This document shows, piece by piece, positions 8,079 through 15,888 of a stretch of 38,588 bases of DNA. How positions within the stretch are numbered: the first letter of the stretch is position 1; each line of letters starts with the position of its first letter. The notes under the pieces are model-generated. The model had not been told where the DNA came from, made no database searches, and saw only the letters and a program-made list of their open reading frames with translations. The DNA comes from an uncultured Coriobacteriales bacterium (lineage in GTDB: Bacteria > Actinomycetota > Coriobacteriia > Coriobacteriales > Atopobiaceae). The stretch spans positions 1-38,588 of the forward strand of contig CAMOLV010000002.1 of NCBI GenBank assembly GCA_946619045.1. Reading direction: 5' to 3'. The position numbers were made by a program, and so were the translations under genes.

Positions 8079-9258
8079 CGGGCGCCGGGCGGTCGTGCAG
8101 CGCGGGGCGGACGGGCGCTGGTTCGCCCGCCCCTACATGGGCACCGACCGCGTGACCGGCAGGCGGATCAGGCCGTATAAGTCCTGGGACGGGGACCTGC
8201 CCCGCGAACAGGCCCAGGCCGAGTGCGACAAATGGGTCGCGACCTATATCCCCTCCTCGGCGCAGGACAGCTCCAAGCGCCTGTCCTCGATGCTCGAGGC
8301 CTATATCTCCGACCCCGTCAACAACCTGTCCGACAACTCCGTCGCGGCCTACCGCAGCGCGGTCAGGACGATGGTGGAGCCGACCATCGGGCGCATCCCC
8401 TACGACCAGCTGCAGCCGTGGGACGTGTCGGCGGCGTACCGCACGCTGCTCGCGCCCAGGACGGGCAAGGGGCTGTCGCCCAAGACCGTGCGGCTCATGC
8501 ACTCGCTGCTCAAGGTCGCGTACGGGAAGTGGCGCCATGTCATCGGCTACAACGTCATGCTCGAGGTCCCGGCCCCCAAGGTGAAACCCGGGGAGCCATT
8601 CGCCCTGTCCGAGCTCGATGCGGACGGGCTGTCCCGCGCGATGGTGTCCGCCATGTCCTCGCACGACGCCACGGGCGCCAACATCGCCCGGCGCACCGAG
8701 GCCATGGCGGTCTTCCTCGCGCTCCACACGGGCATGCGGGTCGGGGAGGTCTGCGGCCTGCAGCGCCGCGACTGGCGCCGCTCGCTGCACGACATCCACG
8801 TGGCCGGGCAGGCCGTCGAGAAGCCCAGCCTGCACAGGCAGCCCTTCACCAAGGGCAAGCGCTCGCGGAACGTCTCGATCCCGCCGGCGGTCGAGGCGCA
8901 GCTGGAGCGCCACCTGGCCTGGCAGGACACGTGGCTCGTCCGCAAGGGGCCGGCCGCGCCCCTGATCACCTTCGGGCCCGCTGGAGGGCTCGCGAGGCCG
9001 TCGACCGTGACGGCCCGGTTCAAGGCGATCGCGCGCGAGCTCGAGCTGCCCGGGGAGACGGTCTTCCACACGCTCCGGCACACGCACGCCACGTGGCTGC
9101 TCACGCACGGGTGGGACATGCGCCTGGTGCAGGAGCGCCTGGGGCACGCGAACGTCAAGACGACGCTCGAGATATACGGCTCGGTGCTGCCGGGCCGCGA
9201 CAGGGAGGCCGCCGCGGCCTTCACCGATTCGATCTACGGGGGTGACATGGATGGATAA
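8065..9258 (+). CDS. Second tyrosine recombinase, full-length with catalytic residues
   Basis: HTGMRVGEVCGLQ, HTLRHTHATWLL, LGHANVKTTLEIYG; start MPTSSGRRAVVQRGADGRW overlaps previous stop. Confidence 0.9.
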   Translation: MPTSSGRRAVVQRGADGRWFARPYMGTDRVTGRRIRPYKSWDGDLPREQAQAECDKWVATYIPSSAQDSSKRLSSMLEAYISDPVNNLSDNSVAAYRSAVRTMVEPTIGRIPYDQLQPWDVSAAYRTLLAPRTGKGLSPKTVRLMHSLLKVAYGKWRHVIGYNVMLEVPAPKVKPGEPFALSELDADGLSRAMVSAMSSHDATGANIARRTEAMAVFLALHTGMRVGEVCGLQRRDWRRSLHDIHVAGQAVEKPSLHRQPFTKGKRSRNVSIPPAVEAQLERHLAWQDTWLVRKGPAAPLITFGPAGGLARPSTVTARFKAIARELELPGETVFHTLRHTHATWLLTHGWDMRLVQERLGHANVKTTLEIYGSVLPGRDREAAAAFTDSIYGGDMDG

Positions 9259-9934
9259 GTTCAACTTCAACCGCGACTTCTACGAGGGATGCCGTGCGCT
9301 CGGCGACAGGGAGGGCATGGCGCTCGCCTGGGCGATGCTGCGCTACGGCTACGAGGGCGTAGAGCCCAAGCTGAAGCCGGCGACCATGGCGGCCTTCAGC
9401 TTCGCAAGGGGGCGCATCGACGCCATGGTGAGCGGTAGCATGGGGGGCCGCGCAAGGGCCGCAAAGTCTTCCGGTCGGGTGCCTAGCCAAGGGGGTAGCC
9501 AAGGGGGTAGCCAAGGGGGTAGCCAACAGAAGGAGAAGGAGAAGGAGAAGGAGAAGGAGAAGGAGAAGGAGAAGGAGAAGGAGATAACCCTTGCGGGTTA
9601 TAGCGCGTCCCGCCAAGCCCCCGACGACTTCGACCCGCCCTCGATGGAGGACGTCGAGGCCTACTTCGCCGCCAACTGCCTGCGCGGCGACCCCCGCCAG
9701 TTCTTCGACCACTACGCCGCGCAGGGCTGGACGCTGCCGAGCGGCCTGCTCGTGACCGACGTGTGGGCGCTCGCCCGCAACTGGAGCCGCAAGCAGGTCG
9801 GCTTCGACGCGGACCGCAAGGCGCGGGGCGGGCAGACCTCCCAGGAGGTCGAGCGGGCCTCCGTGTGGAAGCCCGTGAAAACGGATGCGGAGCGCATAGT
9901 CGAACTCAGGCGCGAGCTGGGTGAGGCGTCATGA
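9251..9934 (+). CDS. DUF6291-like phage protein, candidate replisome organiser, with repeat-encoded KE linker
   Basis: MDKFNFNRDFYEGCRALGDREGMALAWAMLRYGYEG; central SQGG and (KE)9 linker; C-terminal region VEAYFAANCLRGDPRQFFDHYAAQGW. Confidence 0.6.
   Translation: MDKFNFNRDFYEGCRALGDREGMALAWAMLRYGYEGVEPKLKPATMAAFSFARGRIDAMVSGSMGGRARAAKSSGRVPSQGGSQGGSQGGSQQKEKEKEKEKEKEKEKEKEITLAGYSASRQAPDDFDPPSMEDVEAYFAANCLRGDPRQFFDHYAAQGWTLPSGLLVTDVWALARNWSRKQVGFDADRKARGGQTSQEVERASVWKPVKTDAERIVELRRELGEAS
9484..9526 (+). repeat. 12-bp tandem repeat (TAGCCAAGGGGG x3 plus partial)
   Basis: Direct reading. Confidence 0.9.
9529..9582 (+). repeat. 6-bp tandem repeat (GAAGGA)x9
   Basis: Direct reading; encodes KEKEKE. 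Confidence 0.92.
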
Positions 9935-10320
9935 TCACCCTCCTGGAGATGCTCAGGAACGAGAAGGCCGACCCCGCCGGAGGCCGCCCGCTCGACCTGA
10001 CACGGATCTACATGGCAAACGTCATGTCGCGCGGGGATGCCGACCGGCTGACCAAGGAGCAGGAGCTCCACGACACGGAGGCGCGCGAGGCGCAGCGCGC
10101 CGACCTGTACGAGAGGGTCGCCGCCATCGTGGGCGGCAAAAAGCCGGAGGACGAGGAGCCGGAGCACAGGCGTGCCAAAAGTGGGCCAACGGGCGCGAAG
10201 GAGTTGGGGCAGCAGGCGCTGGGGTTTCCGCCGCTAGACGGCACAGGCGGCACGGCCGAGGAGGCCGAGGCCGCAATTAATGCCATATTGTCCGAGGAGA
10301 GAAAGCGAGAGACGTTTTGA
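9931..10320 (+). CDS. Hypothetical early protein
   Basis: ATGA-type overlap with upstream gene; MITLLEMLRNEKADPAGGRPLDLTRIYMANVM. Confidence 0.5.
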   Translation: MITLLEMLRNEKADPAGGRPLDLTRIYMANVMSRGDADRLTKEQELHDTEAREAQRADLYERVAAIVGGKKPEDEEPEHRRAKSGPTGAKELGQQALGFPPLDGTGGTAEEAEAAINAILSEERKRETF

Positions 10321-10640
10321 CCGAGATCTCAGCGGTGATGAGGGCCTACCGCGATGCCCTCGACAGGCACCGGATTCCCTGGGCCGACGACACGTACGAC
10401 ACGGAGCGGGTGGGCGGCTACAGGTTTCGCGTGGAGCGCACCGAGACCATCCTGGACGAGCACAGGGTGAGCGTGGCCTGGGGCTACCAGCTTCTTCCGG
10501 GGCGCGAGCCCACGGGCGTGACGATCGGCTACCCGGGCTACCTCGAGGTGACCTACGACCCGATCAGCCCCGAGCCGTTCGTGGCATCGCCGGGCGACAT
10601 CCTGGCCGACATCTTCGGCGTGAGGGGTGAGTCGCGGTGA
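10317..10640 (+). CDS. Hypothetical early protein
   Basis: TTG start overlapping previous stop; MTEISAVMRAYRDALDRHRIPWADDTYD. Confidence 0.5.
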   Translation: MTEISAVMRAYRDALDRHRIPWADDTYDTERVGGYRFRVERTETILDEHRVSVAWGYQLLPGREPTGVTIGYPGYLEVTYDPISPEPFVASPGDILADIFGVRGESR

Positions 10641-10843
10641 GCTACAGGTGCGGCCCCTCCGATTGGATCGACCTTGCCGTCGGCAGGCTCGAGGACGCCA
10701 AGAGGTCGCTCAGGGAGTGCGACAGGCTGCGACAGGGGTGCGACATCTGCGAGGAGCTGCGCCAGGCGAGGCGATGCCTCAACAAGGCGCTGATCATGGT
10801 CGCGGAGGAGAGGGAAATCGAGAAGGAATGGAGCACGAAATGA
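10637..10843 (+). CDS. Hypothetical small protein
   Basis: MSYRCGPSDWIDLAVGRLEDAKRSLRECDRL; overlap-coupled. Confidence 0.5.
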   Translation: MSYRCGPSDWIDLAVGRLEDAKRSLRECDRLRQGCDICEELRQARRCLNKALIMVAEEREIEKEWSTK

Positions 10844-11205
10844 GAGAGAAGCCAAAGATGCATACCTGCTGTATGTGCGGGAAGCCGACGCCGAACTATC
10901 GCGAGTATTCGCCTTTGCTGGCAGATCTTTTTAACAAGTCGGGATACTCGATGTGTGACGAATTCCGAAGGAAGGGTCGTATCCAGACTGAGTGGGAGAA
11001 CGAGCAGAGTGCCGAAAGGTTTCTGATTTGCCCCTACTGCGAGAGTTTCATCGATGATCCGTGGCAGTACGAAGAGGACGAGGATGAGATCGAGTGCCCC
11101 GAGTGCAAGCGCACATTTAAGGTCGAAATTTCCACCGTGCGCACGTATACGACGAGGCGCCGCATCGAGGACATGCCCGATGGCTGGAACGGGGGCGGTT
11201 TCTGA
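10840..11205 (+). CDS. Zinc-ribbon protein
   Basis: CCMCGKP, CPYCESF and CPECKRTF motifs; ATGA overlap with upstream gene. Confidence 0.6.
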   Translation: MREKPKMHTCCMCGKPTPNYREYSPLLADLFNKSGYSMCDEFRRKGRIQTEWENEQSAERFLICPYCESFIDDPWQYEEDEDEIECPECKRTFKVEISTVRTYTTRRRIEDMPDGWNGGGF

Positions 11206-11492
11206 TGAGCTGTCGTTTCTGCAACATGATGGGCGCGACGGAGATAGACGATCGACCCCGAGGAAAGGGGAATGCTGCGGGGGCGATGGTTCTCATACGG
11301 TCTGGCGCTGGCGAATCCAAGATTCATATCGAATTGGACGCAAGTGCGATGGTCACGGTCTCGAGCAGGTCGGTGTGCGGTGTTGAGCGCTTCGAGCGTG
11401 TCGAGATTCCGACTTACGTTGATGGTTACGCCCATGGGGTCAAGTACTGCCCGTTCTGCGGAGAGGAGCTGGCCCATGAAGCGAGCGATTAG
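11205..11492 (+). CDS. Zinc-ribbon protein
   Basis: MSCRFCNMMG...KYCPFCGEEL. Confidence 0.6.
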   Translation: MSCRFCNMMGATEIDDRPRGKGNAAGAMVLIRSGAGESKIHIELDASAMVTVSSRSVCGVERFERVEIPTYVDGYAHGVKYCPFCGEELAHEASD

Positions 11493-11724
11493 GTGGGTGC
11501 CCGAGCGGTCCGAGTATAGGGACTGGCACGTGCCGGATGGCGCGAGCGTGTGTGCGGACGACTTCTCGACTGCAGTTGAATGCGCTGAGTGCGGGTGCTC
11601 GCTCGCATTCGGCGAGAGCTACACCTCGCGGCTGATCCACAACGAGCTCGGGTTCGGCTACGCCGTCTGCCCGAGGTGCTACGAGGCCGAGTTCAGAGAG
11701 ATGGGAGAGAGCTGTGACCTTTAA
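11476..11724 (+). CDS. Small Cys-rich protein
   Basis: CAECGCSLAFGESYTSRLIHNELGFGYAVCPRCYEAEF. Confidence 0.55.
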   Translation: MKRAIRWVPERSEYRDWHVPDGASVCADDFSTAVECAECGCSLAFGESYTSRLIHNELGFGYAVCPRCYEAEFREMGESCDL

Positions 11725-11929
11725 CGATGTCAAGTTCAAGGCGTGCCCCAAGTGCGGGGCGGAGCCCAAGGTGGAGGACATGCGGGAGCGTTCCCTGACC
11801 AAGTCCAACGTGCTAAGCGTCAAGTGCCCCGCCTGTGGTCTGTCAAACAGCGTCGCGTGGGGGAGCATGGACCTGCCGCCGTTCCGCCAGGCCGTCGCCA
11901 TGCTCGCGGACAGCTGGAACAGCCGGTGA
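11714..11929 (+). CDS. Lar-like (restriction alleviation family) zinc-ribbon protein
   Basis: KACPKCGAEPKV...VKCPACGLSNSVAWGSMDLPPFRQAVAMLADSWNSR, resembling the Lar-type CPxCG...W.....A...WN.R layout. Confidence 0.55.
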   Translation: MTFNDVKFKACPKCGAEPKVEDMRERSLTKSNVLSVKCPACGLSNSVAWGSMDLPPFRQAVAMLADSWNSR

Positions 11930-12138
11930 TCCGCTCGGCGGCCGACTTGTTCCGCGCAACCGCCTGGCGCACGGTGCCCGATCTGGTGTCGGGTCCTGCG
12001 CGCCGGGCGCTCGTGCATGGACGGGCTGACGCGCCGCGGGTGACGGCGGCGCAGATCGGGGAGACGGAGCGGAGGGCGCGTGCGCTGGAACGCGACCGGG
12101 CCCGTGCGCTCAAGAGGTCGAGGAAGGCTAAGCGATGA
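11926..12138 (+). CDS. Small basic hypothetical protein
   Basis: GTG start overlapping previous stop; basic C-terminus RARALERDRARALKRSRKAKR. Confidence 0.35.
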   Translation: MIRSAADLFRATAWRTVPDLVSGPARRALVHGRADAPRVTAAQIGETERRARALERDRARALKRSRKAKR

Positions 12139-12235
12139 GGTTGTTTGATGGGCTGTGGCGGATAATCATCGAGAACCGCCGAGTGCGCAAGAGTATCGAG
12201 GCGCGGCGCGCCCGCAGGTGCAGGAGGTCGATGAG

Positions 12236-12484
12236 ATGACCGTGATGTGGGACGTGCAGGAGAGGAACTGCGCAGTCTGCGGGAGGATCTTCATCCCGCA
12301 GGCGCCGAAGGCCAAGTACTGCTCGGAGGACTGCCGGCGCAAGCACGAGCAGGACCGCGCGAAGGAGGCCCGGCGCAAGGGTACCAAGCCGAAGCGCGAC
12401 AGTGTCGACCGCTATTTGGCAGGCTCGGGCGCGGTGCACGACGAGATTATGGCCATGCGCCGCGAGGTCGCGATGAGATATTGA
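12236..12484 (+). CDS. Small zinc-finger protein
   Basis: CAVCGRIFIPQAPKAKYCSEDCRRKHEQDR. Confidence 0.6.
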   Translation: MTVMWDVQERNCAVCGRIFIPQAPKAKYCSEDCRRKHEQDRAKEARRKGTKPKRDSVDRYLAGSGAVHDEIMAMRREVAMRY

Positions 12485-12517
12485 GTTTCCGCAGGTAGAC
12501 ATAGGTAGATATATAAT

Positions 12518-12553
12518 TAAGGCCGCTGGCGCTGGAGCGCCGGCGGCCTTTGG
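12518..12553 (+). terminator. Strong intergenic hairpin/terminator
   Basis: AAGGCCGCTGGCGC-TGGA-GCGCCGGCGGCCTT, ~14-bp stem, then TTT. Confidence 0.7.
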
Positions 12554-12613
12554 CAAAGACGCCTCCCGGCATCCTCTATATGGCGTAGAGCATGGTACCA
12601 CGCGGGAGGTCAC

Positions 12614-13066
12614 ATGGACGCAAGGGAATATCTGGAGACTGTACGGGCCGCCCAGCGCGGCATCGACCGCCGCCTGGCGGTCATCGAGTCGATGCAGGCG
12701 CGCGAGCAGGTGCGCGCCCAGCGCTACGACGCCGTGGGCAAGGGCGCGCACGGGACGGACTTTATGCGCTCGACGGATGACAGGATCGACTATGAGCGCC
12801 GCAGCAGCGCCGAGCTGTCGGAGCTGCGTCGCGAGGTTGAGCGCGGCCGCGAGCTCTGCGCGGGCGTGCGCTCGGCCAACCCGGGCAAGCGCTGGGGCGA
12901 CGTGCTGGAGCTGCGATACTGCGAGGACAGGACGCTGCAGGAGATCGCGGGGACGCTCGGGGTGTCGGTGAGGTCGGTTAACTCCGACCTGTGCGCCGCC
13001 CTGGACTGGACGGACATGGTCGGGCTGGCGGCAGCCCGATCAGGTCTTGGCCGCGCTGCAGTCTGA
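12614..13066 (+). CDS. Sigma-70 region 4/ArpU-like phage transcriptional regulator
   Basis: LELRYCEDRTLQEIAGTLGVSVRSVNSDLCAAL HTH; position before terminase. Confidence 0.7.
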   Translation: MDAREYLETVRAAQRGIDRRLAVIESMQAREQVRAQRYDAVGKGAHGTDFMRSTDDRIDYERRSSAELSELRREVERGRELCAGVRSANPGKRWGDVLELRYCEDRTLQEIAGTLGVSVRSVNSDLCAALDWTDMVGLAAARSGLGRAAV

Positions 13067-13130
13067 GCCGCATATATCTCTATCGTTGCCCGTCGGCCCA
13101 GCGCCGGCGGGTTTCTCTTTGCCTGCGGAC

Positions 13131-13220
13131 TGCACGCGATTGCACACAATTGCACACCGTTGCACGTGATTGCCTACAGTTGCACGCGATTGCACGCAAT
13201 TGCACACCGTTGCACGTTGT
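13131..13220 (+). repeat. Array of nine 10-bp units, consensus TGCACNNNRT
   Basis: tgcacgcgat tgcacacaat tgcacaccgt tgcacgtgat tgcctacagt tgcacgcgat tgcacgcaat tgcacaccgt tgcacgttgt. Confidence 0.93.
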
Positions 13221-13373
13221 GGCTGGGATATAACTAGGGTGCCGATTCGCAGCGCCGCCCGCGCGGTGTGCGGGTCGGATGTGCGTGGAAGCACAGATGA
13301 GTGGCCGGGGTTCCCTTCAGCAGTTCAGGGACTCCGGCCTTTCTATTAAGCAACAACCTAATGAGGTGGGTCC

Positions 13374-13574
13374 GTGGTCACACGCGAGGCTATCGTCCGC
13401 GCCGCCAACCGGTACGACACCGTCATGGCGTGGGCATTCCGCCGCGCCTTGGGCATCGCCCGGCGTGCTGGCAAGCGCAAGGGTTCCGGCGCGGGCAAGG
13501 CTGTCGAGCGCCTGCGCTATGCGGGGCTCGAGGAATGTATGGCCAACCGAGGGCGCTCCCCGGTGGAGCGCTAG
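13374..13574 (+). CDS. Hypothetical small basic protein
   Basis: GTG start; MVTREAIVRAANRYDTVMAWAFRRALGIARRAGKRKG. Confidence 0.45.
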   Translation: MVTREAIVRAANRYDTVMAWAFRRALGIARRAGKRKGSGAGKAVERLRYAGLEECMANRGRSPVER

Positions 13575-13576
13575 CC

Positions 13577-13891
13577 TTGGCCACCAAGACCCGCTACGCC
13601 AACGGCCACGCCCGCCGGCAGGTGCGCGCCTGGCTCAAGGCGCAGGGGCTGCCGTGCCACATCTGCGGCATGGCCATCGACTACGACCTGCCGGCCGGAG
13701 ACCCGATGAGTTTCGAGGTGGACGAGATAGTGCCCGTGTCCAAGGGCGGCTCGCCCATCGACCGCGCGAACGTCGCGCCGGCCCACCGGATCTGCAACGA
13801 GCGGCGCGGCAACAAGAGCCTCGCCGCGCTCAACGGCTCGATATCGCCGCGCCCCCGCGACGTCGGCTGTGCGACCTCGCTGCCGTGGTGA
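13577..13891 (+). CDS. HNH endonuclease
   Basis: CHICGMAIDYD...FEVDEIVPVSKGGSPIDRANVAPAHRICNERRGNKS; TTG start. Confidence 0.9.
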   Translation: MATKTRYANGHARRQVRAWLKAQGLPCHICGMAIDYDLPAGDPMSFEVDEIVPVSKGGSPIDRANVAPAHRICNERRGNKSLAALNGSISPRPRDVGCATSLPW

Positions 13892-14000
13892 CCCGACCCT
13901 GGGGGATGGCCCCTCCCCGGGGGGCCAAAGGCGTGCCCCGCGGCATTGCGCCTTTTTTGCGCAGGCCCCGAAACCGAGTCCATACCGGGAGGTGCATGGA

Positions 14001-14450
14001 ATGTCCACGAAGTCCACGAAGCCGAGGGGCAAGCCCTGGACCGCGGACGAGCGGGAGTTCGTCAGAAACGCGTACCCGGCGCTCGGACCTGCTGCTATCG
14101 CGAAGAAGCTCAAGAGGTCGCGCTCGGGCGTGTGCGCCCTCATAAAGAGGATGAAGGAGAGCGGCGAGATCGCGACTGGAGAGTCCACGGGGGAGTCCGT
14201 GGGCGCGGGCGTCTCGGCGCCCCCCGCGGACGGCCCGGACGGCCGCCAGGACACGCTCGGGAGGCTCCGGTGGGTGCGTCAGATCATCGAGCGACAGCTC
14301 TACGAAGCCGAGCCCAGCCAGGCGGCGCGGCTCGCCAAGGAGTACCGCGAGACGCTCGAGCAGATTGAACGAATAGAGGGGGCCGGGGAGGACGGTGGCG
14401 ACGATGTCATCATCAACGCCGTCTCGGTCCTGCGCGACGTCCTCGGCTAA
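14001..14450 (+). CDS. terS: Terminase small subunit (putative)
   Basis: N-terminal HTH (WTADEREFVRNAYPALGPAAIAKKLKRSRSGV); immediately upstream of the large terminase. Confidence 0.7.
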   Translation: MSTKSTKPRGKPWTADEREFVRNAYPALGPAAIAKKLKRSRSGVCALIKRMKESGEIATGESTGESVGAGVSAPPADGPDGRQDTLGRLRWVRQIIERQLYEAEPSQAARLAKEYRETLEQIERIEGAGEDGGDDVIINAVSVLRDVLG

Positions 14451-15888
14451 GCCGAGGCTCCGCCTCGTCCAGCCCTATGAGAGGTCCATCGGCTCCCTCG
14501 CGGTCGAGCTCGCCCCGACGATGGGGTACAAGCTCGTGCCGTGGCAGGAGCAGCTCGCCCACGACATCGGCGCCGTGGACGCCAACGGAAAATGGGTCCA
14601 CCCGCGCGTCGGCATCTCGGTCGAGCGCCAGCAGGGCAAGTCAATCGTCCTCATCGTGTGGGTCGCGGTCATGGCCGCGCTCGCCGGCTACAAGGTGCTC
14701 TGGACCGAGCACAACTACTCGACGACCATGGAGATGGTCGACCGCTTCCGCAAGATCTTCGGGCGCCGCCCCGGCGACACGTCGGAGGGCATCCCGCGCT
14801 GGCGCAAGCTCCTGGTAGAGGTCTGCTCGCAGACCGGCCAGGAGTGGATGCGCTTCAGCTCCGGCGGCGTCATCCAGTTCTCGACGAGGACCAAGTCCTC
14901 GCGCCTGGGCTTCTCGTTCGACATCGTCATATACGACGAGGCCCAGGAGCTCACGGGCATCCACACGCAGGTCATCAACCCGACCACGACGTCCGGCGCC
15001 AAGCACAACCTGATGATCGTCTACGCCGGCACGCCGACCCGCGCCGGCAACCCCGCCGAGGTGTTCAAGAACCTCCGGCAGCAGGCGTGGGAGGGCGGCG
15101 AGAAGGCGTCCGACCTGCTCTGGCTGGAGTACGGCGTCGAGGAGGTCGGCGACATCTGGGACGAGAGCCGATGGCCGGAGGTCATGCCCTCGCTCGGCTA
15201 TCACGCCGACATCCGCGCCATCCGCACGGGAATGAAGGACATGGACGAGCTGGGGGCCGCCCAGGAATACCTGGGCTATTGGCTGCCACCTCAGAGCCAG
15301 GTGGAGGAGCCTGTCATCGGCGCCGCCGCATGGGGCGAGTGCCTCGTGGGGAGCGGCCCCGAGCTGACCGCCGGCTGCAGGATCTGCGCCGGCGTGAGGT
15401 TCAGCGCCGACGGCTCGACCGTCGCCGTGGCGTGCGCCGTGCGGCCGCCCGGATCCGCGACCGTGCACGTGGAGCTGCCCTTCTGCGAGGATCCGGAGCC
15501 GAGCACGGATTGGCTGGCCTACTGGATCGCCGCGAGGGCGGGCAGGTACGCCTGCGTCGCCATCGACGGCAAGGCGGGCGCCGGCGCCCTGTGCGACAAG
15601 CTCGAGGGCATGGGCATGCCCAAGGACTACATCCTGCGCCCGAGCACCGACCAGGCCGTGACCGCCGCAAGCCTCATCTCGTCCGGCGCGAAGGCGGGCT
15701 CGGTCACGCACATCGCGTGCCCGGCGCTCGACCTTTCCGCCGAGACGTCCCCCAAGCGCAAGATCGGCTCGTCGGGCGGCTGGGGCTTCGGCGGGGACAA
15801 CGCCGCGCCCATCGAGGCCGCGGGGCTGGCGCTGCTCGCGCTCAACATATCGAAGAGAAAACCCGGAATGAAGGCGAGGGTCACTTGA
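14404..15888 (+). CDS. terL: Terminase large subunit
   Basis: Walker A-like VERQQGKS, Walker B IVIYDEAQEL, C-terminal nuclease-type region. Confidence 0.92.
   Translation: MSSSTPSRSCATSSAKPRLRLVQPYERSIGSLAVELAPTMGYKLVPWQEQLAHDIGAVDANGKWVHPRVGISVERQQGKSIVLIVWVAVMAALAGYKVLWTEHNYSTTMEMVDRFRKIFGRRPGDTSEGIPRWRKLLVEVCSQTGQEWMRFSSGGVIQFSTRTKSSRLGFSFDIVIYDEAQELTGIHTQVINPTTTSGAKHNLMIVYAGTPTRAGNPAEVFKNLRQQAWEGGEKASDLLWLEYGVEEVGDIWDESRWPEVMPSLGYHADIRAIRTGMKDMDELGAAQEYLGYWLPPQSQVEEPVIGAAAWGECLVGSGPELTAGCRICAGVRFSADGSTVAVACAVRPPGSATVHVELPFCEDPEPSTDWLAYWIAARAGRYACVAIDGKAGAGALCDKLEGMGMPKDYILRPSTDQAVTAASLISSGAKAGSVTHIACPALDLSAETSPKRKIGSSGGWGFGGDNAAPIEAAGLALLALNISKRKPGMKARVT

Noticed and set aside
13131-13220. 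CRISPR array
   Set aside because: Units are 10 bp with no unique spacers; it is a tandem repeat array
13040-13294. Overlapping ORFs on both strands through the decamer array
   Set aside because: Repetitive CNCVQ/CTQLH translations, no RBS or coding signature; region best read as non-coding
14541-15884. N-terminal half of the 920-aa plus ORF ending at 17303
   Set aside because: Out-of-frame reading through terL; the real portal start is TTG at 15885 overlapping the terL stop
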